64,000 nucleotides of DNA, from NCBI RefSeq assembly GCF_004216665.1, contig NZ_SGWY01000001.1, positions 992,001 to 1,056,000 of the forward strand, read 5' to 3'. Shown piece by piece: positions 1 to 8,261 of this stretch. The notes below the pieces were generated by a model. It was not told the origin of the DNA. It did no database searches and saw only the letters and a program-made list of their open reading frames with translations. Position numbers and translations under genes: made by a program. Positions within the stretch are counted from its first letter, which is position 1; each line of letters opens with the position of its first letter. The stretch is from Agromyces ramosus (GTDB lineage Bacteria; Actinomycetota; Actinomycetes; Actinomycetales; Microbacteriaceae).

Positions 1-1
1 C

Positions 2-106
2 TACTACGCCTCGCGCAATCCGCCGTTGGCCGACAACGCGCGGCACGTGATCGCCGAACTCGTCGCCGAACGCCACGACGGCATGGAGATGCCCCGTCCG
101 CGGTAG
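2..106 (+). CDS. C-terminal fragment of an unidentified protein
   Basis: The first 34 visible codons of this frame run uninterrupted from the window edge to a TAG stop and use the high-GC third positions of the neighbouring genes. The fragment begins Tyr-Tyr-Ala-Ser and ends with a proline/arginine-rich tail (Met-Pro-Arg-Pro-Arg). It is too short to assign to a family. The start lies upstream of the window. A strong hairpin straddles the stop codon, which supports this being a true gene end. Confidence 0.5.
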   Translation, partial: YYASRNPPLADNARHVIAELVAERHDGMEMPRPR

Positions 107-134
107 GGTCCATTCGGGTCGCGGACGGGGCATC
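88..134. terminator. Hairpin terminator spanning a stop codon
   Basis: Perfect 15-bp inverted repeat: left arm 88-102 (GATGCCCCGTCCGCG), right arm 120-134, loop 103-119. The left arm is the last codons of the upstream gene and its TAG stop sits in the loop. There is no clear T-run. It lies between a plus-strand gene end and the 3' end of the minus-strand DUF3618 gene, so it could serve both directions. Confidence 0.6.
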
Positions 135-158
135 GGCCTGGTGGGGCCGCCTCGGGGT

Positions 159-707
159 TCAGCTCATCTGGCGGTCGGCGGCGTGCTTGGCGTCGGTCTG
201 GACCTGGGACGCGGCGTCCTGACCCTCTTCCTTCACCGTCTCGACGCCTTCCTTCGCACGGTCCTTGACTGCCTCGGCGGCATCCTTCGCGGGCTCGCGC
301 AGGTGATCGGCGGACTCCATGGCCACGTCCTTCGCCTCGTCGACGAGGGGGGCCGCCGCATCCTTCACCTTCTCGGCTGCCTGCTGCTCAACCCGCGAGG
401 CGGGGATGAGCGAGGCTGCGAGGAGGCCCACCCCGAAGGCGATCAGGCCCACGGCGACGGGGTTGCCCTGCGTCGCGTTGGCGACCTTGCGCGGCGCGCC
501 GGCGACGGCATCCTGCGTCGAGTCGACGACGTCGGAGGCGGTGCCCATCACGCGGTCCTTCAGACGCGTCGCAGCGCGGCGCACCTTGTCGGTCTGGCGC
601 TGGGCGGCCTTGGCCGGGTTCACCTTGTCGGCGAGCGCGTCGACGTCCTGTCCAAGTTCGAGTCGGGTCCGCTCGATATCCGAACGGATCACATCGGGGT
701 CACTCAT
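159..707 (-). CDS. DUF3618 domain-containing protein
   Basis: 182-residue protein of the DUF3618 family. The N-terminus shows the family signature: Ser-Asp-Pro-Asp-Val-Ile-Arg, then Ile-Glu-Arg-Thr-Arg and Asp-Val-Asp-Ala-Leu-Ala-Asp-Lys-Val-Asn-Pro, predicted amphipathic helix. One hydrophobic segment (about residues 83-103) is the only membrane span. The C-terminal third is an alternating Lys/Glu/Ala helix likely to be coiled coil. It is the last gene of a three-gene minus-strand operon and overlaps the upstream Holin-X gene by 4 bp (ATGA). In Actinobacteria this pair is commonly co-encoded and is presumed to be envelope associated; the molecular function is unknown. Confidence 0.85.
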   Translation of the reverse strand: MSDPDVIRSDIERTRLELGQDVDALADKVNPAKAAQRQTDKVRRAATRLKDRVMGTASDVVDSTQDAVAGAPRKVANATQGNPVAVGLIAFGVGLLAASLIPASRVEQQAAEKVKDAAAPLVDEAKDVAMESADHLREPAKDAAEAVKDRAKEGVETVKEEGQDAASQVQTDAKHAADRQMS

Positions 708-1156
708 CGGTTCTCCTCATTCCTCTTCAGCGTCTCGGGGATCTCCTTGACCGTCTCGACGGTCTGGGGGATGCCTTCCACCTCTTCGATCTCCTTCTTG
801 CCCGTGAAGAACAGCACCGCGGCGACGATCCCCCACAGCACTGCCACGATCAGGGCCGACCAGGCGTTGCCCATCAGGTAGCCGAGCGCCCACCAGAGCG
901 CGATCGACACGAACAGCAGGGCGAGGAAGCCGGCAACGCCGGCGCCGCCGTACAGCCCGGCGCCCTTGCCCGCCTGCTTCGCGGTCTGCCTGAGCTCCGC
1001 CTTGGCGAGTTCGATCTCCTGGCGCATGAGCGTCGAGATGTCGCGGCTCACCTCGGCGAGCAGGTCGCCGAGCGAGGTGCTCGCGGCCTGCCGCTCCGAC
1101 GGGGTCGGCAGGTCGGCGCCGGGAGCGCCGGCACGCGGCTGGTTCAGGTTCGTCAT
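704..1156 (-). CDS. Phage holin family protein (Holin-X / superfamily III type)
   Basis: 150-residue protein. After a short polar N-terminus it carries the family signature Leu-Leu-Ala-Glu-Val-Ser-Arg-Asp-Ile-Ser-Thr-Leu-Met-Arg-Gln-Glu with downstream Lys-Ala-Glu-Leu, then two membrane helices (about residues 66-88 and 93-113). Despite the name, this family is a housekeeping envelope component in Actinobacteria, usually next to DUF3618 as here, and is not evidence of a prophage. I chose the ATG at 1156 because it overlaps the upstream stop (TGATG) and starts the conserved region; a longer frame upstream would overlap the preceding gene. Translationally coupled on both sides. Confidence 0.8.
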   Translation of the reverse strand: MTNLNQPRAGAPGADLPTPSERQAASTSLGDLLAEVSRDISTLMRQEIELAKAELRQTAKQAGKGAGLYGGAGVAGFLALLFVSIALWWALGYLMGNAWSALIVAVLWGIVAAVLFFTGKKEIEEVEGIPQTVETVKEIPETLKRNEENR

Positions 1157-2019
1157 CAGATGCCGCCTCGCGTGGTGGCCGGGGTGCCCGCGGGCCACGA
1201 CTGGCCGGTGACGGGGTCGACCGGGGCGTCGGCGGTGGGGCCGGTCACGATGGTCTCGGTGTCGGTCACCACGACCTCGCTGTCGGCGACTCCCGGAACG
1301 CCGGGCGTGGCCGCGGTGCGCGTGCCGGTGCCGTAGACGGACCCCGGGCGACCGGATGAGGCGATGGCGCGGTCGTCATCGTCGGAGGGCGTGACGAGCG
1401 CACGCGTCAGCCGGCCGATGACCACGCCCGCCCCGACGGCGACGGCGAGGAAGACGCCGGGCCGACGGCGGGCGAATCCCTTGACCTCCTCGAGGAGGTC
1501 CTTGGGGTCGCGCTGGTCGAGCCACTGCGCCACGGCGCCGACGCGCTGGCCGGCCTCCCGTGCGACATCCGCTGCGAAGCCCGTCCCGCTGCCGGTTCCG
1601 TCGGCCATGTGCGAGAACTCGTCTCCGATGTTGCGGAGCCCGCCTGCGGCGCGGCTCTGCTGGGTGGCGGCCTGCTGGCGCACCTCGCTGCCGACCTGGT
1701 CGGCGAGGCGACGCGCCTGACGGCGAGCCTCCGACCCGACGGCCTTCGTCTCCTCCTTGGCGACGCCCGCCACGCGCCGGGTGGCGTCGCCGGCCTCGTT
1801 GGCGAGGTTGGCCGCCTCCTCACGCGCTCCCGGGGTCGTCGCGGTCGTGCCCGTGGTTCCGGTGGTTCCGGTCGTTCCGGTGGTTCCGGTCGTGCCCGTC
1901 GTTCCGGTGGTTCCGGTCGTGCCCGTCGTTCCGGTGGTTCCGGTCGTTCCGGTCGTGCTCGTGGCCCCGAGTGAATCGTCGTTCGAACCCGGGTAGCCAG
2001 GTGTTGTGCTGTTCGTCAT
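1156..2019 (-). CDS. Hypothetical membrane protein with Gly-Thr-Thr repeat N-terminus
   Basis: 287 residues, first gene of the holin/DUF3618 operon. Residues 24-59 are roughly a dozen perfect Gly-Thr-Thr triplets. A helical Ala/Glu/Arg-rich stretch follows (about 65-140, possible coiled coil), then a short membrane segment (about 193-212, Pro-Gly-Val-Phe-Leu-Ala-Val-Ala-Val-Gly), a cluster of four aspartates, and a Thr/Val/Gly/Pro-rich disordered tail. The middle and membrane segment resemble YtxH-like stress or envelope proteins, but I cannot assign a family. The repeat tract is likely to vary in length between strains. The start is preceded by a purine-rich stretch (revcomp of 2020-2035). 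Confidence 0.7.
   Translation of the reverse strand: MTNSTTPGYPGSNDDSLGATSTTGTTGTTGTTGTTGTTGTTGTTGTTGTTGTTGTTGTTATTPGAREEAANLANEAGDATRRVAGVAKEETKAVGSEARRQARRLADQVGSEVRQQAATQQSRAAGGLRNIGDEFSHMADGTGSGTGFAADVAREAGQRVGAVAQWLDQRDPKDLLEEVKGFARRRPGVFLAVAVGAGVVIGRLTRALVTPSDDDDRAIASSGRPGSVYGTGTRTAATPGVPGVADSEVVVTDTETIVTGPTADAPVDPVTGQSWPAGTPATTRGGI
1843..1950 (-). repeat. 9-bp in-frame minisatellite encoding Gly-Thr-Thr
   Basis: About twelve tandem 9-bp units on the minus strand, consensus GGAACCACC with synonymous variants (GGAACGACC, GGCACGACC). The unit length is a multiple of three, so expansion or contraction would keep the reading frame of the envelope protein it lies in. Confidence 0.85.
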
Positions 2020-2261
2020 CGTCCACTCACTTCCAGTCCGGGTCGCCTGCTGGAGGCGCCGCTCGTGTACCCCGAAACGCTAGGTCGGCTGCCCTCCGGG
2101 AAGAAGACCCTTGCCACCGGAGGAGGCGAGGCGTATAACGCGGGCGCGATCTTCCGGGGCCGCCGATCGGCGCGGCATTGTGACGCCCGATCCCGGTGGG
2201 CGCAAGCACCTTCCCCCGCGGACCCCGGGCGGCGTAGCGTCGCCGGGTCGGAGGGGGACGC

Positions 2262-3215
2262 ATGGAGTACGGCTACAAGCTCTCGGCCGAGGGCTTCGGC
2301 CCGCAGGAGCTCGTGCGCCAGGCGGTGCTCGCCGAGGCATCCGGGTTCGACTTCGTCGAGATCAGCGACCACTACCACCCGTGGCTCGACTCGCAGGGGC
2401 ACTCCCCCTTCGCGTGGACCGTGCTCGGGGCGATCGCGGCGAGCACCGACGCGATCGGGCTCGCGACGGGGGTCACGTGCCCGACGGTGCGGTACCACCC
2501 GGCCATCGTCGCGCAGGCCGCGGCCACGCTCGCGCTCGTCTCGGACGGGCGCTTCACGCTCGGCGTCGGCTCGGGCGAGCGCCTGAACGAGCACGTCGTC
2601 GGGCGCGGCTTCCCCGCCGTCGCCGAGCGCCAGGCGATGCTGCGGGAGGCCCTCGAGATCATCAGGCTGCTCTGGCAGGGCGGGTACCGGTCGTACCGCG
2701 GCGAGTACCTCGATCTCGAGGACGCCCGCGTGTTCGACCTGCCCGACGAGCTGCCCGTCATCGCGGTGGCCGCGGGTGGTCCGGATGCCGCGGAGCTGGC
2801 CGCGGAGCTCGGCGACGGCCTGTTCGGCACCGAGCCGAAGCCCGAGCTGCTCGACGCCTATCGCGGCGCGGGCGGCGACGGCCCGACCTACGGCGAGGTG
2901 GGCCTCGCCTGGGCGGAGACGGAGGACGCCGCCGTGCAGGCCGCCTTCGAGTCGAGTCGATGGTCGCTGACGGGCTGGAAGGTCATGAGCGAGCTGCCGA
3001 ACCCGGCCAACTTCGAGGCGGCCTCGACGGTGGTGCGGCCCGAGGACGTCGCCGCCGCAATGCCGTGCGGGCCCGATGCCGCGAAGCACCTCGAGGCGAT
3101 CCGCGAGTACGAGCGCGTGGGCTACGACCACGTCGTGCTCACGAACAGCGGCCCGGACCCCGACGGCTTCATGGACTTCTTCGCGAGGGAGCTGCGGCCC
3201 GCGCTGGGAGGGTGA
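2262..3215 (+). CDS. F420-dependent LLM-class oxidoreductase (TIGR03557-like, G6PDH family)
   Basis: 317 residues, the usual size of luciferase-like TIM-barrel oxidoreductases of the F420-dependent glucose-6-phosphate dehydrogenase group. It opens with Tyr-Gly-Tyr-Lys-Leu-Ser-Ala-Glu-Gly-Phe, then Phe-Asp-Phe-Val-Glu-Ile-Ser-Asp-His-Tyr-His-Pro-Trp, the region around the cofactor and substrate pocket, and later Gly-Val-Gly-Ser-Gly-Glu-Arg-Leu-Asn-Glu-His. Such enzymes move hydride between a substrate and coenzyme F420; the substrate is not predictable here. The ATG is preceded by GGAGGGGG at a good spacing. It stands alone between the envelope operon and the RamB-like regulator, so there is no pathway context. 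Confidence 0.85.
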   Translation: MEYGYKLSAEGFGPQELVRQAVLAEASGFDFVEISDHYHPWLDSQGHSPFAWTVLGAIAASTDAIGLATGVTCPTVRYHPAIVAQAAATLALVSDGRFTLGVGSGERLNEHVVGRGFPAVAERQAMLREALEIIRLLWQGGYRSYRGEYLDLEDARVFDLPDELPVIAVAAGGPDAAELAAELGDGLFGTEPKPELLDAYRGAGGDGPTYGEVGLAWAETEDAAVQAAFESSRWSLTGWKVMSELPNPANFEAASTVVRPEDVAAAMPCGPDAAKHLEAIREYERVGYDHVVLTNSGPDPDGFMDFFARELRPALGG

Positions 3216-3303
3216 GGGCACCGACCGAGCGCAGAAGCACGATCCTTCACCGCCCAGGGGACCCGCACGGTCGCCGTCGGGCCACTCACACGGCGGAATC
3301 GCA

Positions 3304-3318
3304 GAACTTCCGCAGTTC
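3304..3318. promoter_or_regulatory. Palindromic element upstream of the RamB-like gene
   Basis: GAACT-N5-AGTTC inverted repeat in the 144-bp region between the LLM gene and the RamB-like regulator, followed by a second TTCCG copy and TTTGCGG. A self-binding site is plausible because RamB-type regulators control their own promoter, but the match to any published motif is unproven. Confidence 0.35.
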
Positions 3319-3359
3319 TTCCGTTTGCGGCATCCGCTTGCCCGTGTGAACATCGATGC

Positions 3360-4865
3360 ATGGTCATCGCGGATCGCATCCCCGCTCGCACGGCTCTCGC
3401 AGCCGCCGTCGCCGAGCCCGGGGGCGAGCCCGACGAGGTCGACGCGCTGACGCTCGGCCGCCGCATCCGCGACCGTCGCACCGCCCTCGGCATGACCCTG
3501 GGCGAGCTCGCGACCGCCATCGACCGCGCACCGTCGCAGGTCTCGTCGATCGAGAACGGCAAGCGCGAGCCGCGGCTCTCGATGCTCCGCACCATCGCCC
3601 TCGCCCTCGGCACCACGGTCGACGACCTGTTGCGAGCGGATGCCCCGTCGGAGCGCGCCGCGCTCGAGATCGCCGTCGAGCGCGCCCAGCGCGGGCCGGT
3701 GTTCGCAGCCCTCGGCCTGCCGACCTTCCGCGTGGCGAAGGGCATGAGCGACCAGACGCTGCAGACCATCCTCGCGCTGCACCACGAGATCGACCGGCTG
3801 CATCGCGAGCGGGCGGCGACCCCCGAGGAGGCGCGCCGCGCCAACGCCGAGCTGCGCGCCGAGATGCGCGCCCGCGACAATTTCTACCCCGAGCTCGAGG
3901 CGAAGGCCGCCGAGCTGCTCGAGGCCGTCGGCCACACTGGCGGCCCCGTCTCGCACCAGCTGGTCGCCGACATGGCGAGCCACCTCGGCTACTCGCTGCA
4001 CTACGTGGGCGACCTGCCGCACTCCACCCGCTCGGTGACCGACAAGCGCAACGGCCGCATCTACCTGCCCACGCAGCAGTCGCCGTCTCGCGACTCGCGC
4101 TCGCCCATCCTGCAGGCGCTCGCGAGCCACCTGCTCGACCACGACGAGCCGCGCGGCTACGCCGACTTCCTGCGCCAGCGCATCGAGACGAACTACCTCA
4201 CCGCGGCCATCCTGCTGCCCGAGCAGGCGGCGGTGCGCTTCCTCACCGAGGCGAAGAACCTGCGGCGCATCTCGATGGAGGAGCTCCGCGACGCCTTCGC
4301 CGTGTCGTACGAGACGGCCGCGCACCGGTTCACGAACCTGGCCACCGCTCGCCTGGACATCCCCGTGCACTTCATGAAGGTGCACGAGTCGGGCACCATC
4401 ATCAAGGCGTACGAGAACGACCGGGTGCGCTTCCCGTCCGACGCGCTGGGAGCCGTCGAGGGCACGACCGTGTGCCGCAACTGGACGGCGCGCACGGTCT
4501 TCGACGTCGAGGATCGGTTCAGCCCCTGGTACCAGTACACCGACACCTCCTCGGGCACGTTCTGGTGCACCTCGCGCATCGAGAAGGCGAAGGAGGGTGA
4601 GTACTCGGTGTCGGTCGGCGTGCCGTTCGAGCACGTGAAGTGGTTCCGCGGGCGCGAGACACCCCATCGTGCGGTGTCGCGCTGCCCCGACGAGTCCTGC
4701 TGCCGCCGCGCCCCCGGCGACCTGGCCGACAAGTGGGCGGATGCCTCGTGGCCGGCCGCCCGCACGCCGACGAGCCTGCTCGCGGCGCTGCCGACGGGCA
4801 CCTTCCCGGGCGTCGACCAGACGGAGGTGTACCAGTTCCTCGAGGCGCACGCGCCGCGCGACTGA
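3360..4865 (+). CDS. XRE-family regulator of short-chain fatty acid metabolism (RamB/ScfR-like)
   Basis: 501-residue regulator with three parts: an N-terminal XRE helix-turn-helix (about residues 30-90; Leu-Gly-Arg-Arg-Ile-Arg, Ser-Gln-Val-Ser-Ser-Ile-Glu-Asn-Gly), a degenerate ImmA/IrrE-like middle domain (His-Leu-Leu-Asp-His instead of a peptidase HExxH, as usual in this family), and a DUF2083-type C-terminus with a Cys cluster (Arg-Cys-Pro-Asp-Glu-Ser-Cys-Cys). Relatives are RamB of Corynebacterium, which regulates acetate and glyoxylate-cycle genes in response to acyl-CoA status. No acetate genes are adjacent, so the regulator probably acts elsewhere. Convergent with padR downstream (9-bp gap). 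Confidence 0.82.
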   Translation: MVIADRIPARTALAAAVAEPGGEPDEVDALTLGRRIRDRRTALGMTLGELATAIDRAPSQVSSIENGKREPRLSMLRTIALALGTTVDDLLRADAPSERAALEIAVERAQRGPVFAALGLPTFRVAKGMSDQTLQTILALHHEIDRLHRERAATPEEARRANAELRAEMRARDNFYPELEAKAAELLEAVGHTGGPVSHQLVADMASHLGYSLHYVGDLPHSTRSVTDKRNGRIYLPTQQSPSRDSRSPILQALASHLLDHDEPRGYADFLRQRIETNYLTAAILLPEQAAVRFLTEAKNLRRISMEELRDAFAVSYETAAHRFTNLATARLDIPVHFMKVHESGTIIKAYENDRVRFPSDALGAVEGTTVCRNWTARTVFDVEDRFSPWYQYTDTSSGTFWCTSRIEKAKEGEYSVSVGVPFEHVKWFRGRETPHRAVSRCPDESCCRRAPGDLADKWADASWPAARTPTSLLAALPTGTFPGVDQTEVYQFLEAHAPRD

Positions 4866-4874
4866 GGAACCGGG

Positions 4875-5420
4875 TCAGCCCGCCCGATCGGATGCCGCGA
4901 GCCCCCGGAACCACTCGAGGGAGGCCCGGTGGGCGACGACGCCGTAGTCGAGGGTGGCCCGCTGGTAGCGGAATACGTCGCGGTAGACGTCGGGGATCGC
5001 CGCCGCCTGCGCGTCGAGCGCGAGTGCGAAGCCCTCGAGCCCGGCGAGCTCCTGCTCGATGCCGGCGATGATGCCGTCGATCACGACGCGGCGTTCGGCC
5101 TCGTCCTCCACGAGTCCGAGCAGGAAGAGGCGCGAGAGGGCGGCCGTCTCCAGGTCGCCCCCCACGATCGGTGAGCGGATCCAGGCGTGGAACGTCGCCG
5201 CACCGGCATCCGTGATCTCGTAGACCTTCTTGAGGCGTCCCGCGTCGGTCTGCTCGTGCATGCGCACGTTCCCCGCGGCGTGCAGGCCCTTGAGGGCGCT
5301 CTGCAGGCTGCCGAAACTCGCGCGGTAGAACAGCGAGGGGCCCTGCTCGAACTGCTTGTTCAGCGAGTAGAGGGTCTGCGGGCCGAGCAGCAGGAGGAGG
5401 CCCAGGATCACGTTGCCCAT
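4875..5420 (-). CDS. PadR family transcriptional regulator
   Basis: 181 residues. The N-terminal PadR winged helix is clear (Ile-Leu-Gly-Leu-Leu-Leu-Leu-Leu-Gly-Pro-Gln-Thr-Leu-Tyr-Ser-Leu-Asn; Leu-Gln-Ser-Ala-Leu-Lys-Gly-Leu), followed by a Vir-type C-terminal helical dimerisation region. The frame continues upstream to 5531, but that extension would translate the palindromic operator, so I place the start at the ATG whose product begins directly with the conserved domain. It is divergent from a serine hydrolase across an 85-bp gap holding a perfect 24-bp palindrome, consistent with autoregulation and control of the hydrolase. Ligand unknown. Confidence 0.85.
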   Translation of the reverse strand: MGNVILGLLLLLGPQTLYSLNKQFEQGPSLFYRASFGSLQSALKGLHAAGNVRMHEQTDAGRLKKVYEITDAGAATFHAWIRSPIVGGDLETAALSRLFLLGLVEDEAERRVVIDGIIAGIEQELAGLEGFALALDAQAAAIPDVYRDVFRYQRATLDYGVVAHRASLEWFRGLAASDRAG

Positions 5421-5451
5421 GCGTTCCGCCTTCTCTTCATGTATATTCCTA

Positions 5452-5486
5452 CTCGTGATATAACGGTTCGTGATATCACGAACCGT
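5452..5486. promoter_or_regulatory. PadR operator: perfect 24-bp palindrome plus an imperfect copy
   Basis: 5463-5486 is a perfect 24-bp palindrome with half-site ACGGTTCGTGAT. An overlapping imperfect copy (CTCGTGATATAACGG) covers 5452-5466. It sits between padR and the serine hydrolase and is AT-rich compared with its surroundings. Position and symmetry fit an autoregulatory operator; the binding protein is inferred from adjacency. Confidence 0.75.
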
Positions 5487-5505
5487 GACGAAGGGATTCT
5501 CGCAG

Positions 5506-6675
5506 ATGGACGCCGCAGCCGAGTTCAGCACTCGCCTCGATCGCCACCTCTCCCGCGTCGCGGCTCGACGTGGCAGCCTCGGGGCTCCCCAGGTCGCCGT
5601 GTCCGCGCCGGCTCTCGGGATCGATCACCGCTTCGGCGAGCGCGCAGGCCGGTTCCACGTCGCGAGCATCGGCAAGCACTTCACCGCGACCCTCCTGATG
5701 CAGGCCGTCGAGGCCGGGGCCTTCGCACCGGACACGCCCGTCAGCGCCCTGCTCCCCCGCGACGAGCTCGAGGGGCTCTTCGAGACGCAGGCCGCCACGG
5801 ATGTCGCGGCCGGGGCGACCCTGCACGACCTGCTCACCCATACCGCCGGCGTCGCCGACTACTTCGAGGGCCCGGTCGCCTCGGGCCGCCCGATGCAGGA
5901 GCTCGTGCTCGCCGAGCCCGACCGCTTCTGGAGCCCGGCCGACCTGCTCGACTTCAGCCGACGGCACCAGCGCCCGGTCGGCCGTCCGGGCCGGCGCTTC
6001 GCGTACTCCGACACCGGCTACGTCCTGCTCGGTCGCGTGCTCGAGCAGGCCACCGGCCGTGCGTTCCACGAGCTCCTGCACGAGCGCATCCTCACCCCGC
6101 TCGGCATGCGCGACAGCGCACTGCTGTTCCACTCGATCCCCGCGAACGACCTCGCGTCGGCAGTCGCCTCGGCGGCGGCCTCGGCTCCGGCGGCCTCGGC
6201 TCCGGCGGCGGCGGACACCAGTGCCTCGACGGCAGCGGCGCCCCGGATCGCACCGTTCCGCCTCGGCCGGCACGAGGTCAGCACGTTCCGCAGCGTGAGC
6301 TGCGACTGGGCTGGAGGCGGCATCGTCTCCACGCCCGACGACCTCGTGACGTTCAGCGCGGCCCTCCACCGCGGCGACCTGATCTCGCCTGCGAGCCTCG
6401 CCTACCTCGCCGAGCCGCGCAACCGGTTCCGTTCCGGCATCCGCTACGGCGCCGGCACGATGGAGGTGCGGTTCGAGGGCTTCATGCCGCTGCTGCGCGG
6501 CCTGCCCCACCCGGTCGGCCACATCGGCATCCTCGCCACGCACCTCTTCCACGACCCGGTGCACGACGCGCACATCGTGCTCAACTTCGCGTCGACGCGC
6601 GAGATGGTGCGCAGCTTCCGCACCCTCATCACGATCGAGCAGGAGTTGCAGCGCGCGTCGCGCGCGTCCCGGTGA
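5506..6675 (+). CDS. Serine hydrolase, beta-lactamase/PBP-like family
   Basis: 389 residues of the class C beta-lactamase fold (serine hydrolases, esterases, D-aminopeptidases). The SxxK motif is Ser-Ile-Gly-Lys (Ser54/Lys57) and the Tyr motif is Tyr-Ser-Asp at about residue 167; Gly-Gly-Gly follows further on. No signal peptide is visible, so it is probably cytoplasmic, which argues for an esterase-like role over cell-wall beta-lactamase. An Ala/Ser/Pro low-complexity insert (about residues 218-246) looks like a strain-variable loop. I chose the ATG at 5506 (AAGGGA upstream) because an earlier GTG lies inside the PadR palindrome. Probably PadR-regulated. Confidence 0.82.
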   Translation: MDAAAEFSTRLDRHLSRVAARRGSLGAPQVAVSAPALGIDHRFGERAGRFHVASIGKHFTATLLMQAVEAGAFAPDTPVSALLPRDELEGLFETQAATDVAAGATLHDLLTHTAGVADYFEGPVASGRPMQELVLAEPDRFWSPADLLDFSRRHQRPVGRPGRRFAYSDTGYVLLGRVLEQATGRAFHELLHERILTPLGMRDSALLFHSIPANDLASAVASAAASAPAASAPAAADTSASTAAAPRIAPFRLGRHEVSTFRSVSCDWAGGGIVSTPDDLVTFSAALHRGDLISPASLAYLAEPRNRFRSGIRYGAGTMEVRFEGFMPLLRGLPHPVGHIGILATHLFHDPVHDAHIVLNFASTREMVRSFRTLITIEQELQRASRASR

Positions 6676-6706
6676 CGGATGCCGCGGCGGCCGCCTGCGG
6701 CATCCG
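6676..6706. terminator. Hairpin built from the GGATGCCGC oligomer
   Basis: Perfect 10-bp arms CGGATGCCGC (6676-6685) and its complement (6697-6706), beginning directly after the serine-hydrolase stop codon; the 11-nt loop contains a further small palindrome. No T-run. Confidence 0.6.
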
Positions 6707-6812
6707 GCCACCCTGTCCGACGACCGGCGGAGGTCGCGACACCGCGGCGCTGGCGTCCGCCGCACGCGGCGCGGGAGGATGGAGGCACCCCGACCGCCTT
6801 GGAGTGATCGCC

Positions 6813-8261
6813 GTGGGAACGACCGTATTCGAACGACGCCGACCGCCGGCATCCGTGATCGAGCACTCGCTCGCCGAGACCGAGCAGCGGGTGTTCTGGC
6901 TCGACGACCTCGCCGACGAGGCGAAGCGCCCGCGCCCCTGGCTCACGGGCGAGCGGGTCGCGCAGCTCGCGATCGTCGGCGGCGGGTACACGGGCCTGTG
7001 GACGGCGGTGCTCGCCAAGCGCCGGTACCCCGACGCCCACGTGGTGCTCGTCGAGGCCAAGACCATCGGCTGGGCCGCATCCGGACGCAACGGCGGATTC
7101 TGCGAGGCGAGCCTCACCCACGGACACGACAACGGGATGTCGCGCTGGCCCGACGAGATGGCTACGCTCGACCGGCTCGGCATCGAGAACCTCGACGCGA
7201 TCGGGGCCGCCGAGGCCGAGTTCGGCATGGACTTCGAGTTCGAGCGCAACGGCGCGCTCGGCGTCGCGGTGGAGCCGCACCAGGTCGCCTGGCTCCGCGA
7301 GGAGGTCGAGGCGGCCGCCGCGCGCGGCGACGACTCCGTGCGGCTCCTCGACCAGGCCGAGGTGCGCGCCGAGGTCGACTCGCCCACGTACCTCGGCGGC
7401 GTCTGGGACACGCGCGGCAGCGCCCTCCTGCATCCGGCGAAGCTCGCGGCCGAGCTCGCGCGCGTGGCCGAGGAGCTCGGGGTCGAGATCTTCGAGCGAT
7501 CGCCGGTGCGCCGCATCGACACGCCGGGATCGACGGGTGCGGTGACGCTCATCACCGAGGGCGGTCGCGTGCTCGCGCAGCACGCCGTGCTCGCGACGAA
7601 CGTGTTCCCGAGCCTGCTCAAGCGCAACCGGCTGATGACCGTGCCCGTCTACGACTACGTGCTCATGACCGAGCCGCTCTCGGCCGGGCAGCTCGCGTCG
7701 ATCGGCTGGTCGAACCGGCAGGGCCTCGGCGACCTCGCGAACCAGTTCCACTACTACCGCCTCTCGCGCGACGACCGGATCCTCTTCGGCGGCTACGACG
7801 CGGTGTACCACTACGGTCGGCGCGTGCGGGAGCGGTACGAGCAGCGCCCCGAGTCGTACGAGCGGCTCGCCGCCCACTTCTTCACGACGTTCCCGCAGCT
7901 CGAGGGGCTGCGCTTCAGCCATCGATGGGCGGGCGCGATCGACACGAGCACGCGGTTCTGCGCGTTCTTCGGCACCGCCCGCGACGGACGGGTCGCCTAC
8001 GCCGCGGGCTTCACCGGACTCGGCGTCGCGGCCACCAGGTTCGCGGCCGAGGTCATGCTCGACCAGCTGGAGCAGCGCGACAACGAGCGCACCCGGCTGC
8101 GGATGGTGCGCGAGCGCCCGCTGCCGTTCCCGCCCGAGCCCGCCGCCGCCATCGGCATCAACGCGACGCGCTGGTCGCTCGACCGCGCCGACCACACGGG
8201 AGGGAGGCGCAACATGCTCCTCAAGACACTCGACGCCCTCGGCCTGGGGTTCGACTCGTGA
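6813..8261 (+). CDS. FAD-dependent oxidoreductase (DAO family, gamma-glutamylputrescine-oxidase-like)
   Basis: 482 residues. The Rossmann FAD-binding motif is Ile-Val-Gly-Gly-Gly-Tyr-Thr-Gly-Leu near residue 50, followed by Val-Leu-Val-Glu-Ala and Ala-Ala-Ser-Gly-Arg-Asn-Gly-Gly, the hallmark of the glycine/D-amino-acid oxidase and PuuB group. A C-terminal Gly-Phe-Thr-Gly-Leu-Gly-Val closes the FAD fold. It likely oxidises a secondary amine or amino acid; substrate unknown. GTG at 6813 is preferred to GTG 6804 because GGAG at 6801-6804 then has proper spacing. First gene of a tightly coupled operon with a cupin and a MOSC protein (both GTGA overlaps). Confidence 0.82.
   Translation: MGTTVFERRRPPASVIEHSLAETEQRVFWLDDLADEAKRPRPWLTGERVAQLAIVGGGYTGLWTAVLAKRRYPDAHVVLVEAKTIGWAASGRNGGFCEASLTHGHDNGMSRWPDEMATLDRLGIENLDAIGAAEAEFGMDFEFERNGALGVAVEPHQVAWLREEVEAAAARGDDSVRLLDQAEVRAEVDSPTYLGGVWDTRGSALLHPAKLAAELARVAEELGVEIFERSPVRRIDTPGSTGAVTLITEGGRVLAQHAVLATNVFPSLLKRNRLMTVPVYDYVLMTEPLSAGQLASIGWSNRQGLGDLANQFHYYRLSRDDRILFGGYDAVYHYGRRVRERYEQRPESYERLAAHFFTTFPQLEGLRFSHRWAGAIDTSTRFCAFFGTARDGRVAYAAGFTGLGVAATRFAAEVMLDQLEQRDNERTRLRMVRERPLPFPPEPAAAIGINATRWSLDRADHTGGRRNMLLKTLDALGLGFDS

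Noticed and set aside
704..1156. Holin-family gene as a prophage remnant
   Set aside because: The gene belongs to the housekeeping Holin-X/DUF3618 envelope operon; no integrase, terminase or structural phage gene is nearby.
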